DNA of 64,000 bases, taken from assembly GCA_028751875.1 (NCBI GenBank), contig CM054155.1, forward strand, positions 45,096,421 to 45,160,420, in the 5' to 3' direction. Each line of letters begins with the position of its first letter. The stretch's first letter is position 1. The notes beneath the pieces were generated by a model that saw only the letters and a program-made list of their open reading frames with translations, was not told the DNA's origin and did no database searches. The position numbers and the translations under genes were made by a program. This DNA is from Rapana venosa (Eukaryota > Mollusca > Gastropoda > Neogastropoda > Muricidae). Positions 1 to 11,567 of this stretch are shown in pieces.

Positions 1-169
1 TGCTAGGTGAGATTTTTTTGAACTTGGTCTGAAGGGATTTTTTTTTACGAAATTGCAGCCCAGAGAGAAACAACAAAAAAGACATATGCACAAAAGCCAC
101 TCCCCTGCAAAAAAAAAAAGGGGGGGGGAATATAAACGCATGTATTCATCAAACACAAGAACGGCTGAC

Positions 170-307
170 CTGGGGATGGGGTCATAGTGTCCCTGCAGTA
201 TGCTAAGGACAAGAAGAGGCAGGTTGGGGGCCTGGAATGGAACCCTTAGACAGCACAGCTCGTACAGTACACAGCCCACCGACCACATGTCACTCTTACT
301 GTTGTAG
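170..307 (-). CDS. NEK kinase coding exon 5
   Basis: Encodes [17 protein letters not shown] and the following helix ([19 protein letters not shown]). Acceptor CTGATCAG, donor GTCAGC, phase 2 in and out. Further exons must lie beyond the left edge. Confidence 0.9.
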
Positions 308-1882
308 CTGATCAGTGTTAAGGATGTGCAACAACACGTGCTGAATATTAATATGCCTTACGAAAACATGTCATCCTATCACTGAATTATCCTCTAGTGT
401 TATAATGCTCAAATCTAAAAGTGTCACCCTACGTACAAATGATGGATTTTTTGTTAAAGAATGCTCGTTTTTTAGTCCTCCGGTCTTGTTGGAAGCAACG
501 TCTAGAGTGGTTTGAGTGTCCAACCTGTCCACGGCAGTCTCTGCCACAGATGTTGCAGGCAAAGTTGAACAACAGGTCAAGAACCTGGTTCTGCCGTCTC
601 TCCTGCCTGCAGCTTCTTCCCTCTTTCAGATTTTGGAGTCTCTTCACGTTTTCCCTACGAATTTCCTCAGGTATTTTGCACTCTTTCCACCCACTGCAAT
701 TTCCTACGATTCCTTCCGAGCTGTCAGAGTTTAAGTCAGTGGCTGTCGTGTCACACTTGCACACATCCTTGAAGCGCAGTTCTGGACACCCTGAAGGACG
801 GGGTCTTACAGCCAGTTCCCTACACGGGGTGTCCTGGGATTGCAGTGCAGCCGTCCTTCATACCTCGCACCTGACCAACCCAATGGAAACAGAGTTGACA
901 GACCAAAATGCCTATGCTGAAGGAGTCTGCTTACAATACAACACAGCCTAAACATCAGAAACATGTGCCTGGAGAAGTTAACTGAAGGACAAGACATACA
1001 ACTTGTCATGACACTGCAAACATTCCCCTTCCCCTCCAGTCATAAAGAGAAGGAAGGAAGGAGGGTAAAGGCGGGCAAGGCAAGGATACGGTTTTCGCTG
1101 GCAGATCTCGGGGCTGAGGTAGTAGGGGGTGCCGATGGCCGTGACAGCGTGGTCCCCTGTTTCCTGCAGAACGCGCGCTATGCCAAAGTCGCCCACCTTC
1201 ACGACGCCGTCTGAGGTCAGGAACAAGTTCTGTGGCTTCAAGTCTGTAAAAAGAACCGTGTCTTTGTTTACTTAAAGGCTACACGTGCCATTGACTGCAA
1301 GCACCCCTGCCCTTCTTCTGTCTCTATGCATCTCCAGTTCTATAACTCCCTCTAACTATCTGTAGATTAATACTTGGCAAAAGGCATTCTCAATGGTGCC
1401 ACTACTTGGAATCATTCCCTTTCCAGCAATAAATTAGATATCTGCTGACATTGCTGAGACCCCCCAAAAATCTGTATAGAAATCATACTTTTTACAACAG
1501 ATTACTTCAAATTTGAAAAAAAAAACCAGGACCAAGAAAATTACACCAATGGCTTTGACTCATGATTCTCTCCCTTCCCCCCCCCCCCCCCTCACAAAAG
1601 TGTAGGCTAAGACTGGGGTACATATTATACTCACCTCTGTGTAGAATGTGTTCACTGTGCAGATATTTGAGGGCAAAGCAGATCTGAATGAACCAGTCCA
1701 GGATCGTCTGTCACAAACCATGCATTAATTTAAAAAATACATTCTATGGTTGGCAACAATATATTTCAAACAACTACATTTTAAGTAAATTCTTCCTGCT
1801 TTACACTTAAGAATGGTAGAAAGTAGAAAAAAAAGAGTCACTAGAAGTTTTAAGGTAAAAAGGAACCATTGACCAAATCCAT

Positions 1883-1968
<86 letters not shown>

Positions 1969-3111
1969 TTATTGTTGTTGTTGTTGTTGTGTGTGTGTGC
2001 GCGCGCTTGTTCATGCGTATATACAGACTTGTGCATATGTGATCATGTACACAAAATCTAAAGAATGAACACAGAAGTGATAGTCATCTTTCTGTCTATT
2101 AATTACCTCCTTGTTGAAGTGTATGCCTCTCTGCTCCAAAATCTTCTTCTGCAGATCTCCTTTTCAAATAAGGACAAAGTACACACAGTTAGTGATACCC
2201 AGAATTTACCAGATTACCAAAAATCAAACACACAAGCAAAACCAAAGATAACTACTTGCATTATTATGTAGAGTTGTTATATGTAGATTCTTTCACAGGT
2301 GGGGAAAATATGGTTATGTCCCTGCTTCCCCCCAAAAAAAACACCCAACAAAACAACAACAAAAACACCACCACCCAACAGCAAAACAACAACAAACAAA
2401 CAAAAAAAATCAACAAAAACCCAACCCAACCAACCAAACACAAAAACAAGCACGAGCATAATAAAATTTAAAAAAACACCACACAACCCATTGCTCACCT
2501 CTAAGTACAAGTCATTTTCACACACACACACTTTTACAGAGGGGGGATGGGGGGGGGGGGGGGGGGGGGGGGGCAGAAGCAGAGACAAGGATTGAGACAC
2601 AAGGGACATACATTCAACCATACCTATGTACATACATAACATTAAAAAAAATAGGTGCACAGGTAAACATCAATATGCATGCATGCATGAATATGTGCAT
2701 ACAATACTTAGCTTTTTAGTAAAGTACTCCAACTAATAAGGATAATGTATTAAAACTGTCCATTTACTGATGCTACCTGCTTATACTGACATACTCTCCA
2801 CTTTTTCTTGTTTGCACAGGGGCGAAACAAAACTTATGCGCCACGAACTTACCATTTTCTGCAAACTCCATGACAATATATAGACAAGAGGAACTTTCAA
2901 AAGCTTCCCAGTACCAGACGATATTCACATGCCGACATTTTGCTAGAATTTTCACCTCCACCAGTGATTGTTCTATTTCTTTATCGCTCAAGCAATCTAA
3001 TTTTACTTCCTTTAGAACAACCTGTCTTTTCTTTCTGCGGGAGTTCGCCAACCAAGCTTTCCCGTACGATCCAGATCCTAAAAGTTGTATTTTCTCATAC
3101 TCTCCCGCCAT
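170..3111 (-). CDS. NEK-family serine/threonine protein kinase, 5' part (5 exons), runs off left edge
   Basis: Five exons (2853-3111, 2107-2159, 1635-1707, 1090-1243, 170-307) join in phase to about 225 residues of a kinase domain. Visible landmarks: glycine loop [10 protein letters not shown] near residue 11, VLK lysine near 33, gatekeeper-hinge IVMEF, catalytic HRDLKPQN, DFG followed by IAR, activation segment GTPYYLSPE, and [13 protein letters not shown]. The order and the [19 protein letters not shown]-like wording are typical of NIMA-related kinases, closest in style to NEK1/NEK3/NEK5; the exact paralogue cannot be fixed without the C-terminal tail. These kinases act in mitosis and at centrosomes and cilia. 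The start is the ATG in a good context (AACATGGCGG) directly before the glycine loop. Intron 1 has a strong donor (GTAAGTT). The C-terminal lobe and tail lie outside the window. Confidence 0.93.
1090..1243 (-). CDS. NEK kinase coding exon 4 (catalytic and activation loop)
   Basis: Begins with the rest of HRD-LKPQN and runs through [10 protein letters not shown] and [15 protein letters not shown]. All catalytic residues are present, so the kinase should be active. Acceptor TTTTTACAG, donor GTATCC; ends in phase 2. Confidence 0.94.
1635..1707 (-). CDS. NEK kinase coding exon 3
   Basis: Encodes the alpha-E helix ([16 protein letters not shown]) up to the arginine of HRD. Acceptor GTTTGTGACAG, donor GTGAGT. 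Phase 0 in, phase 1 out; the aspartate codon of HRD is split with the next exon. Confidence 0.92.
1887..1966. repeat. (TA)n-(GA)n compound microsatellite, NEK intron
   Basis: About 37 bases of TA followed by about 43 of GA, then a (TTG)n stretch. Confidence 0.97.
2107..2159 (-). CDS. NEK kinase coding exon 2
   Basis: 53-base exon encoding [18 protein letters not shown], the usual NEK segment after the hinge. Acceptor TTGAAAAG is pyrimidine-poor; donor is GTAATT. Phase 1 in, phase 0 out. Confidence 0.88.
2540..2574. repeat. G homopolymer tract, NEK intron 1
   Basis: About 33 guanines with one T-containing interruption. Confidence 0.92.
2853..3111 (-). CDS. NEK kinase coding exon 1
   Basis: Starts at the ATG (3111) and ends in phase 1 before GTAAGTTC. 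It encodes the N-lobe: glycine-rich loop, lysine of VLKEVKL, the alpha-C glutamate region ([11 protein letters not shown]) and the hinge ([10 protein letters not shown]). Confidence 0.93.
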
Positions 3112-3188
3112 GTTACTTTTTCCGATGCCTTTTTATGACTGTCAAGGCAGGAGATTTGTATAAGGGGGATAATTCTCGCCAACTATTG

Positions 3189-3962
3189 ATGACAACAGTT
3201 TCTAAATCTGTAGGAGCGTGAGTGTCAAATGTGCTTACACTCGTAATTTCATATAGCAAGGTATTTTTAAAAAAACCCACAGCTTTATAACATAGCTATC
3301 TATTTGCTAGGGGGGGTGGTATTGCATGTCAGTGTAGGGTAGTGGTAGTTCTTTAGTTTACCTCCTTCCACTAAACAGTGTGTATGAGTTTCAGTTATTC
3401 CTTTTTGTCATTAGTTCATTTCTAGCAGGAATCAGACTGAAAGTAAAACGCAAGGAGGGTATGGATGTCTGCCAGTCCTTGAGGTTAGGCCCTGGTGTGA
3501 TCATTATGGCATTACCATGGGGAATCATGGGATATTTGATTTTAGTTTTAATATATCAAGTTACCTTGAAAAAGCTCCACCGTTTCCAGTAGTAGCAGTT
3601 CGTAGGTTGGTTTGTTTTGTTGTTTTTGTGGGGTTTATTATTTTATTTTTTTTATCGGTTCATGAATACATTTATGCATGTTCTGTTGGGCATTCCCAGC
3701 TTAACACCCTGAGGATTACCTTAACAAGCAGTCTGTCTCACTCATCACATTTGGAAATCACTCAGAGACCACAGTTACACACTACTATGAACAGTTTGCG
3801 TGTATGGCTGTTTTCAAGTACCTTGCCATATGCTCAAGTTATACCTTAGTCCTTGTTCCTTCATCTTGTCATTTGTGTGGTTTGTTTCAGTTAGTTCCCC
3901 TTCAGCGTCTGCTGTCAACTCTTGAAGTTTCCCTACTGCAGAGCCTGTCCCAAGGCATCTAA
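3189..3962 (+). CDS. candidate small spliced gene divergent from NEK (about 51 aa)
   Basis: Three plus-strand segments form a phase-consistent reading frame: 3189-3217 (ATG, donor GTGAGT), 3429-3483 (acceptor TTTCTAGCAG, donor GTTAGG) and 3891-3962 (acceptor TTTGTTTCAG, stop TAA). The predicted product is short, starts MTTVSKSVGA and ends LLQSLSQGI. It begins less than 100 bases from the NEK start on the opposite strand, as expected for a bidirectional promoter. The last exon continues past the stop to a strong donor at 3995 (GTAAGTAT), followed by an acceptor at 4072. That arrangement would also suit a noncoding divergent transcript, or another isoform using the CTGCAG acceptor at 3941. I recognise no family; the phases could agree by chance. 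Confidence 0.28.
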
Positions 3963-4261
3963 AACATGCGGTACCCCAGCTCCCATTTTTGGAGGTAAGT
4001 ATCTACGTCTGTGTGTATGAGAGAACATCTTTGTATTTGGAGTTCATCAGCTGACATCTGCTTACCTTTCAGAGGAGGCGTTTTATGTGCCCAAACCCAT
4101 GTGTTACCTATAACAAATGGTGGAAGTGGAGGGTCTGTACGTATGAGTGTGACTTTGCCCTTGGATCCCTCCCCTCCCCTCTCCTCCATCCTCAGGGTTT
4201 AGGCAACCTGGACTAGATCCACTTTCATTTTGGAACCCCTTCCTGTCATCAGAGCTTTGGG

Positions 4262-4662
4262 GAGTGGATAGCCTAGTGGTTAGAGCATCATGCTTGTGAC
4301 CTGATGGCCCAGGATCAACCACTACTGAGGCACCACCCATTTGAGAGGATTTTTCCCCTGGAGTTAACGTCAGTAGTGACTCCACTCCCCCAAAAGTCCT
4401 TTGGATGTGACTTTGAATGACAGTCCCATGTGCAATTGCATGCAGAACATCTTGCACACCTGTTCCATCTTTTGGAAGAGTAGGCCATTGTGTGCTGGTA
4501 GGAATGGATGACAACATTAATATTAAAAAATATATATGCACATTAGTGTCATGTTTAAACATTATCTCTTAAGCTGGAATGCGGCTACCATCATGGTTGG
4601 CAAAAACTAATGCATATGCAAGAGCTCACCATTGGTGAACCTCAAAGCCCTAGCAGAGGAAT
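4262..4662 (+). repeat. SINE family A, long subtype, near full length
   Basis: tRNA-like head with an A-box-like segment (TAGCCTAGTGGTTAGAGC), then the body shared across the window (GAGTAGGCCATTGTGTGCTGG) and the long 3' part ending near a CA microsatellite. Same sense as copies at 9138 and 46408. Confidence 0.8.
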
Positions 4663-4664
4663 GC

Positions 4665-4702
4665 ACACACACACACACACACACGCACACACACACACAC
4701 AC
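4665..4702. repeat. (CA)n microsatellite
   Basis: Dinucleotide run with one CG interruption, at the 3' end of the SINE copy. Confidence 0.95.
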
Positions 4703-5067
4703 AATAGAGTTTTGTCTGTCCTTGTATGCTCTGATCCTTCCTCAAGTTAACTCTAAACATGGTGGTTCAGGTCTCCTTTAGCTCTTGTCAGTAGTGTTTA
4801 CTTCTGTTAGTCCACTGACAGAGAATCTCCAACATGTTCTGCCTTATACATTTCGTTTGTGAAATGATTTTCCAGGAAGTGAACGGTCACAGTAATATTT
4901 CGGTGTGGTCTTTTGGTTTGCCAAAACATTAAGCAGATTTGAAGCAGTTTCTGCATGTCCCACCAAATTTGACTCTAATGTTGATGTAGTTTCTCCCTTA
5001 CCTCCCCTGGTGTTGTGGTCAGTTTGATTTTTTATTGACTGAAATCCAAGTTGTCAATGAAATGTTA

Positions 5068-5167
5068 TTCTAAAGTTGGAATGCAGCTACCTAAATGGTG
5101 GGCAAAAACGGTGGCATACGCAAAAATCTCACCATTAGTGAGCCCCAGAGCTCTAGCCGAGGAACAA
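5068..5167 (+). repeat. SINE family A, 3' fragment
   Basis: Only the long-subtype 3' end: GGAATGCAGCTACC, then the CTCACCATTAGTGAGCC and AGCTCTAGCCGAGGAAC segments. 5'-truncated. Confidence 0.7.
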
Positions 5168-5179
5168 AAAAACCCAAAA

Positions 5180-5408
5180 AACCCACCACTGGATGTTCAT
5201 TTCTGCACACACATGTTGCATTGGATGTTTTGAGGTTTTCCTGCTTCTGAGCCAGATCTTGCTGTCAGGATCCTTGATGACCCTGGTTCCCAAAACGATG
5301 TTACTCTTGCCGCCTTTGATTTCATTGAACAGCACCGCTTTGTGGGTGAACGAATGGTGTGGGTTTTCGTGGCTGGCATAAAGAAAGTTGTCATTCTTGT
5401 TTGGCTTG
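5180..5408 (-). other. unassigned coding-like segment
   Basis: A 75-residue stretch on the minus strand is open and has coding-like composition (for example HENPHHSFTHKAVLF and GGKSNIVLGTRVIKDPDSK). It has an AG at its upstream side but no convincing donor. I do not recognise a family. It could be an exon of an unlocated gene or a decayed retrocopy; it sits immediately beside a SINE fragment. Confidence 0.3.
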
Positions 5409-6034
5409 GGCAATTGTGTCTAACCTCATATAGCCTTGGGGTATTTGAGTTGTGATATTTCCTTTCACACTTACACATGGGCTTTTTTTTCCCTACTGAG
5501 ACTTTTCATTAAGAAAGGGCTGTGGCCAAAAGGTTCAAGCGTGCTGTTCAGACTTGTTGTTTTACCTTTGTTATCTCATGTATTATTACTTTTATAAATA
5601 TGTCAATTTCTTAGGTGTGATTAGGTCAAAAAATTACTTGGCAAGCATAAATACATGCTTATGTACATACATAACCATGTGTGTTTTTGTGTTGTTTTCA
5701 ATTATAAAATTTGAAGAATCATCAGATTTTGCCAAATGAAATATCACCAGATTTTGATGCAAAAGCTGTAATTGTTAAGAATGTTTAAGTTAAAAAGAAA
5801 TATTTATATATTTTATATATATATTTAAGCAAGTTTCACGTGATATAACCATGATAGTACAGTTGCAGTTTTTGAACATTTCACTTTAAAAACAAATATT
5901 TCATTGCTTCAAACTATAGTTGTCAATGGGTAGAGACTTGCCAGAGGTATTGAAAGTTAGCGCTCAAAAGAAATCCAGGAAAGCTAATTCCTTGAATGTT
6001 AGTGACAGTATAGGCGTGCTGTATTTCCAGATGA

Positions 6035-6830
6035 GGGGTTATATAATAATAATAATAAATGGAACTTATATAGCGCTATATCTTGCAAAGACAAATCCAA
6101 GCGCATGCATTCAACCTAATCTTACACAGTCATACAACCAATGACAAATAATCAATAGTTCAAACAGATATTACAAACATGGTACGCTGCAGACCAAATC
6201 TATGAAATAAAATTGCAATAGTCAAATGTTAAAAACAACCAAAAAAACACACACACACACTCACACAGGTCATATACTTTAGCAGGGTGATAGGACATGG
6301 GTTAGTAAAAGGTGGGATAGTTCTGATATGAGACAGGAGGGGGAAAATCTTAGGTTTGAAATAAATATGTCTTGAGGCTGGATTTAAAAGTGTCATAGCT
6401 AGGCTTCTGGCGAAGAGAGAGAGGGAGCTCATTCTAGGTCGATGGACCCGAAATAGAGAAAGAGCGGTGGCCAACGGTAGATTGGTTGAATCTAGGTATT
6501 TGTAGGCACAAGGTATCTGCAGCAGAGCGGAGGGAACGTGAAGGAGTGTACAGGTTAAGACATTGACAGAGGTAGGAGGGTGCAGTTTTGTGGAGACATT
6601 TGTAACAGAGGGTACTGATCTTATAATTTATTCTCTGTGGCACAGGCAGCCAGAGGAGAGATCGCAAGGTGGGGGGGGGGGTAATGTGCTCCGATTTTTT
6701 CTTTCTGAGAACTAGTCGAGCTGCAGAGTTTTGTATACGTTGAAGGGAGTGGATAGATGATGCTGGCAGACCAGACTGATGGGTTATCCAAGACGCTCTC
6801 CTTCATCATAGCTGGATGAGAGGATATATA
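6035..6830 (-). mobile_element. CR1/L2-like LINE, 3' end remnant
   Basis: On the minus strand two frames together give the conserved end of a non-LTR reverse transcriptase ORF: IQNSAARLVL, ITPPPTLRSLLWLPVPQRI, YKCLHKTAPSYL, YTPSRSLRS and GPSTWNELPLSLR. Frameshifts show it is dead. The 3' terminus is AGCGCTATATAAGTTCC followed by (ATT)n at about 6045, which recurs as solo tails at 25320, 50014 and 52357. Confidence 0.85.
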
Positions 6831-7560
6831 TATATATATACATCTATTACTTCAAAGGGCCTAGCCATTTGACTTTGTGTCTTTTAGGGCAGTGAATTTC
6901 TTTTTTGCAATACCATAGAGATCTATACTTTAAAAAGACATTCTGTATTTTCAGTCATGGAAAAAAAGTAGTAGTTGTTGCTGTTACCAGACTAAAAGTG
7001 GACTCTACTCATCCGTTTCAGTGTCATCATGGGGTCTTTGTATTCAGCTAGAATGAGGGAAAGAAGCCAAAAATAGTAGCACAAATAGTCTGCTGCTGAA
7101 CATTTCCAGAATTTCTGTATCACACTTCTTAATTTAGATTAAAAATTTTTTTTTAAGGTGTATATACTCGCGACTTTGTGCTTATGACTGAATTTTAGGT
7201 GATTTTTTTTTGTCTTAACACAAAGCAGATCCTTTGTTTATATCTGTGTGAAAAGTTGCTTCATTAGATACATTGAAAGCATACTAATGAAAAGTCACAT
7301 CAGGGGGAAGTCTGATGAGACCAGCCAGAGCAAACAGCACTGCTGTTTTTAAATGGTCCTGACACACCAGCCAGCCTCCCTGATGGAGGACCTACACTGA
7401 AGGAGAGGACCTGCCAAAGTTGATGTTGTGAAGCATTGTAAAAACAACACTACAAGATACATTCAACAACGTGTTAGCTGAGGTAACTTGTGCATTTTGC
7501 TTTCTAATTCTCTGTGGATGCAAAAGAGTCTATGGTGAAGTTAGCTTCAGGCAAGAATTG
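6830..7560. other. intergenic DNA, nothing recognised
   Basis: AT-rich sequence with a short TA run at 6825-6840 and no coding signal on either strand. Confidence 0.6.
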
Positions 7561-7599
7561 GGAGGGGGGGTGGGGGGGGGGGGGGGGGGGGGGGGGTGG
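7561..7599. repeat. G homopolymer tract
   Basis: Near-pure guanine run of about 37 bases with two T interruptions; length is likely unstable or unreliable in assembly. Confidence 0.9.
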
Positions 7600-8059
7600 A
7601 TGCTGGGCGAGGCGGAAAAGTATGAGGAGAAAAAGCCTGAGGAACTGACAATGTTATCACTGTGACTATTTTTACTCCACAAGACATAAGCTCAAAATAG
7701 AAGATAAATCCTCAATGCTAAGAAAAATGAAGAAAACCATAGAAAACCTGTTACCAATGTAATGGCTGCAGACACCAACACTGACAGTTTTATTGTCCAT
7801 TCAGCATTACAGCCCTGTAGACAAGGGGGAATAACAATTTCAGATTTGTGGAGCATACTACAGTCTTCAAATATTCTTCTCACTGTGCATTTACATGTAC
7901 AACTGAACACATAAATCTATTATGGACCATCTGAGAACTAAGTATTCTGTTCCGTAATCCTTTTTTAAAAATACTCATTGCTTCTGCGATAAATTTAGCT
8001 AGGGTTTTTTATTTTCTCTTCACTTCTGTCAGAAAGTATATTTATAACAGAATTCAACC

Positions 8060-8395
8060 AGCGGTATATGTAAGGACACTCAGTGTCTCACAGTTTCTGT
8101 GTTTTTCAGAGTAGGCCACACAGTCGAACAGAAAGTGAACCTCATCTTCTGTGGCATTTCGGCAGGAAGGGCACGTGTTATCATTAGAGTTATGTTCACT
8201 TGAAAACCAATACTTACAATTTTTAAAAGGCCACTAACTCTTAATGGAAATCTGCCGAGGCTGATCTTGTACCATTTGCTTGTTAGAAAAGACAAATATC
8301 TCTCTGTTTGGAATACGCTTTCGAATGAACTGTACCATCTGTATTTGTCATTATTCTCTACTTCTGAATGCCATGTTTGTAGCATGAAATAAGTC
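8060..8395 (-). mobile_element. non-LTR retrotransposon ORF C-terminal remnant with zinc knuckle
   Basis: Minus-strand frames give YSSFESVFQTERYLSFL, ISLGRFPLRVSGL and, after a frameshift, CPSCRNATEDEVHFLFDC. The last is the C-x2-C-x8-H-x4-C knuckle common at the C-terminus of marine-invertebrate LINE polyproteins. Broken by at least one frameshift. Confidence 0.75.
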
Positions 8396-9137
8396 TATCT
8401 TTAAATTCTAATATGAAACTGTATTCACATCCTACACCTTGACTCAGCCACACAATACAAAATCCACGCTCACATAACGTTTTCTTTACATTCGACACTC
8501 AATTGTGTCGACCAGTTTCATGTTGTAAGACTAGCATTTCATAGGCCTGCCTGCACATTCTAGAGGCTGATAGATTGACCAGTTTTAACCAGTATTTAAT
8601 GCTTTTTACATATATATTCTTATATATGATGGATATCTTCTGCCTTCCCAATATACTAAATTATTTGATGCATGCAAGGGCACAGTTAGAAGTCTCTTTA
8701 TGGCTGCAAAGAGAAGACATTTAAAAAAAAATTGTATGCATATAGCCCCAAAACTGTGGGGTATGTATATATATACATATATATATATATCCCTTTATGT
8801 TTAGAGAGAATGAAAGAATTCAAATCAATGGACACAACACATACGCCATAACTGTACATGTCAAGTTTATAATTTTCTGAGCATTTATTTGTCCGAGATC
8901 CCCGACACCAGTGCACCGCAACACAACATTTACATGTAGGAAACATCATGCCTATTGTCTACAGGAAATGTATATTATATTTTCCCATTCCCAACAGACA
9001 TAGAATAATACGCAATGACAATGCTACTACCACCACAAATTTGAAAACAAACTTTGTACACTGCTGATCGACATTTCTGTTATATTACAAAGTTTTATAT
9101 CAGCAAACAGAAAAAAAAAATTTATTCAGCAGAGCAC

Positions 9138-9555
9138 AGGGGGGTGGGACAGCCTAGTTAGTAGCTGCAGCATTGCACTCAAGATCCAGGATTGAGCCAC
9201 CACCAGGGCACCTGGTTCAGGGAAATTTCCCCCTAGAGTTAGAGTAATGTCAGTGGGCCCACTGACTACACCCCCCTCCCCCTTTAAATGCGAGCAAGGT
9301 CCAGCGTGCAAATGCATGCAGACCATCTTGTGTACATGCTGAAAACCTGTTTTGCTTTCAGAAGAGTAGGCCATTTCTGACAGGAACGGATGACAAAATT
9401 TGAAAATAAACCAAAAACATACATGCACACTGGTGACGTGTTTAGTCGCCATTCCCGAAGTCAGAGTGCGGCTACCTTAATGGTAGGTAAGCGGTCGCAT
9501 ATGCAAAATCTCACCATTGATGAACTTTAGAGTTCTAGCTAAGGAACAAACACAT
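9138..9555 (+). repeat. SINE family A, long subtype, near full length
   Basis: Head (GACAGCCTAGTTAGTAGC), body (AGAGTAGGCCATTTCTGACAGG) and long 3' part (GCGGCTACCTTAATGG, AGAGTTCTAGCTAAGGAAC). Same layout as the 4262 copy. Confidence 0.8.
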
Positions 9556-9751
9556 AAAGCGACAACTAAATTTATTCACAAACAACATGACAAAACATAA
9601 ACCTTAACATTTTTTGTAGATTATAAATCAAGATAAACCCCCTAAAATTACCCATAAATTCACAAGTGTAATCATGTATGCTCCCACACATAATCCAAAG
9701 CACTGGTATATCAACAATAGTGCATCACACACTCTTACTGATCACACACAC

Positions 9752-9915
9752 ACATGTTAAATCCTGTTCCGCTTTTAGTAAGAGTAGGCCATTGTGTGCT
9801 GGTGGGAACAGATGACAACATTTACAAAACCGCATACACACAGGGACTGGATGTAAAAAAGCACATAAGTGCTTATTCCATTATCCTCACTATAAAAGAA
9901 TTTTTAAAAATAATA
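9752..9915 (+). repeat. SINE family A, short subtype, 5'-truncated
   Basis: Contains AGAGTAGGCCATTGTGTGC, then GGGACTGGATGTAAAAAAGC and GTGCTTATTCCATTATCCTC, ending in an AATAATAA tail. Confidence 0.8.
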
Positions 9916-10155
9916 ATAAAAACACACACACTTTGTGATCACTGCAGTTTTCAGAAGCTTTGCCAACATCAATTCTTTGCGAGTTTTACCATTACTACTA
10001 CTGCAGCTGCCACTACTAACTCTGTTACTTACTACTAGTACTACTACTACTACTTCTGTTATCCCAACCACTATTAATAGTACTTTTGCTGCTGCTATGA
10101 TAATGATAAATGGTGATTATCATAAAAAAAGACACCATCCCAAAACCATCCTGAA

Positions 10156-10256
10156 AATCTGAATGTGGGTACCTTAACGTCAGGTAAAAATAGTCACATA
10201 ATTATGCAGAATCTCACCACTTCTGAACCTCTGAGCGTTAGCCGTGGAAAACAAAC
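10156..10256 (+). repeat. SINE family A, 3' fragment
   Basis: Diverged copy of the long-subtype 3' end (GAATGTGGGTACCTTAACG ... AATCTCACCACTTCTGAACC). Confidence 0.6.
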
Positions 10257-10484
10257 ACACAAAAATAAATTGCCACACAAAAAAACCCATAAACAAAATG
10301 GCCTTTATATGACCCTTTCCAACACCCAAAAGCATTTCATAATGGGAAAGAGTAGACGCTATATGCATATGACAATATGCAAAAATGATCAATATGATTT
10401 AACAAGCTTACAGGTGTCATAACTTTTAACAACTCGCCACCAGTTTGATCCATAGGCACAACATACACACACACACACACACAA

Positions 10485-10680
10485 AGCACCATTGTCCTGC
10501 CTATTTTCTATGATGCAGCAGTCCTGCTGTTCCCACACCGCTCATTTCAACCTCACCACTCCAGACATACCTAACCCTCAGATCTTCAGTTCATTGAGAG
10601 CTTATTATTATTATGCTGCCGTAAAGTCACCAACAAAAAGGGCCCTGCACTGTTACCAGAACACTTTGAACTGAACCATA
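10485..10680 (+). repeat. dispersed repeat family D
   Basis: Shares CTGCTGTTCCCACACCGCTCATTTCA and AGGGCCCTGCACTGTTACC-type blocks, in the same order, with 19785-20000, and with 48955-49130 in reverse. Nature (SINE or other) not determined. Confidence 0.6.
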
Positions 10681-10699
10681 TTTTGTCTCCTACAAAATA

Positions 10700-10835
10700 G
10701 GTCCACACTTTGGTAGATGAGTCAACTTCAAGCCCCACAGTTTCAGGCAAGTTTTTCCCGATGTTCAGCAGGGAGGCCAAGTGCTGAATCCTGTTTCTCC
10801 TCATATAACAATGTGTCAGCATAACGGCAAGGTCC
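10700..10835 (-). pseudogene. possible diverged copy of the WRAP53 last exon
   Basis: The minus strand reads CCTGCTGAACATCGGG then CTGAAACTGTGGGGCTT, paralleling the real last exon (CCTGCTGAACAAGACGTGG ... CTGAAACTGTGGAGCCTT). Similarity upstream is weak and the reading frame is not kept. Another partial copy is at 11385-11455. Confidence 0.35.
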
Positions 10836-10961
10836 CTCCACACATTTTTAAGGCACTACGGTTACAGCAAGATCTCTTCAATGTTTTTGTGCAGGAAAGG
10901 TCATGGGGTGGGGGGGGCTAGGGGATGGGGATGTGCACCGACTCGTATTTTGTTTCATGCG

Positions 10962-11345
10962 AGACGTTATAACCGAGTGGTTAAGACCTGCACGCTTCAA
11001 TCCCATGGATCCATGAAGCTGTGGGTTCAAATCTCGACAGTGGCGTGTGGTGAATTAAGGGTGGAGATTTTTACAATTTCCCAGGTCAACTTTAAGTGCA
11101 AACCTGTCAGTGCCCTATTTCCCTCGGTGTATATACACACACACACACGCAGAAGAACAACTATGCACATGAAAATCCCCTAAGGGCTACAGAAACATGA
11201 GGATATCCAGTATGCCCCCTGTACCAACAAAATAAGCCGCTCTAAACGGGGAACGTATCAGCTGAGGCCAGCAGTGGGCAGACCTCCTGCAGAATTACAA
11301 GCACAGGAGAAGACCTGGCACTACCCAGTCCGCCCTGTGAGGAGA
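10962..11345 (+). repeat. SINE family B, subtype 2
   Basis: Leu/Ser-tRNA-like head (ACCGAGTGGTTAAGACC, box B GGGTTCAAATCTC), the shared middle (GGTCAACTTTAAGTGCAAACC) and the 3' body found again at 40086-40395 (GCAGACCTCCTGCAGA, ACAAGCACAGGAGAAGACC). Confidence 0.8.
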
Positions 11346-11384
11346 CCCAAGAGAAGAGTCTGATACATGCATCACGACTTTGGT

Positions 11385-11455
11385 GAGGTCCATGAGGGCA
11401 GCCTTGAGGCTCCACAAGTTCAGTGACATCTCATCAACACATCTTGTTGTTCACG
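11385..11455 (-). pseudogene. possible partial copy of the WRAP53 last exon
   Basis: The minus strand contains GAACAACAAGATGTG and CTGAACTTGTGGAGCCTC, close to the end of the true coding exon just upstream (11568-11715). It lies in the 3' untranslated or flanking region. Confidence 0.4.
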
Positions 11456-11567
11456 AAGGAAGGAGGGGGGGGGGAAGGAAGGGGGGGTGATGGTGGAAGG
11501 AGGGGGGGGGGTAGTCATTTGTGCCCTGGCTCTTGTCACGTGCGTCAAACACAGCGGCCGAGGTCTG

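Noticed and set aside
4104..4562. 152-codon minus-strand frame
   Set aside because: Antisense to a SINE family A copy; similar frames appear antisense to other copies.
10964..11040. Possible tRNA genes at SINE heads (also 20620, 33360, 39540)
   Set aside because: A- and B-box-like motifs are present but no full cloverleaf was seen, and each continues into a dispersed repeat body.
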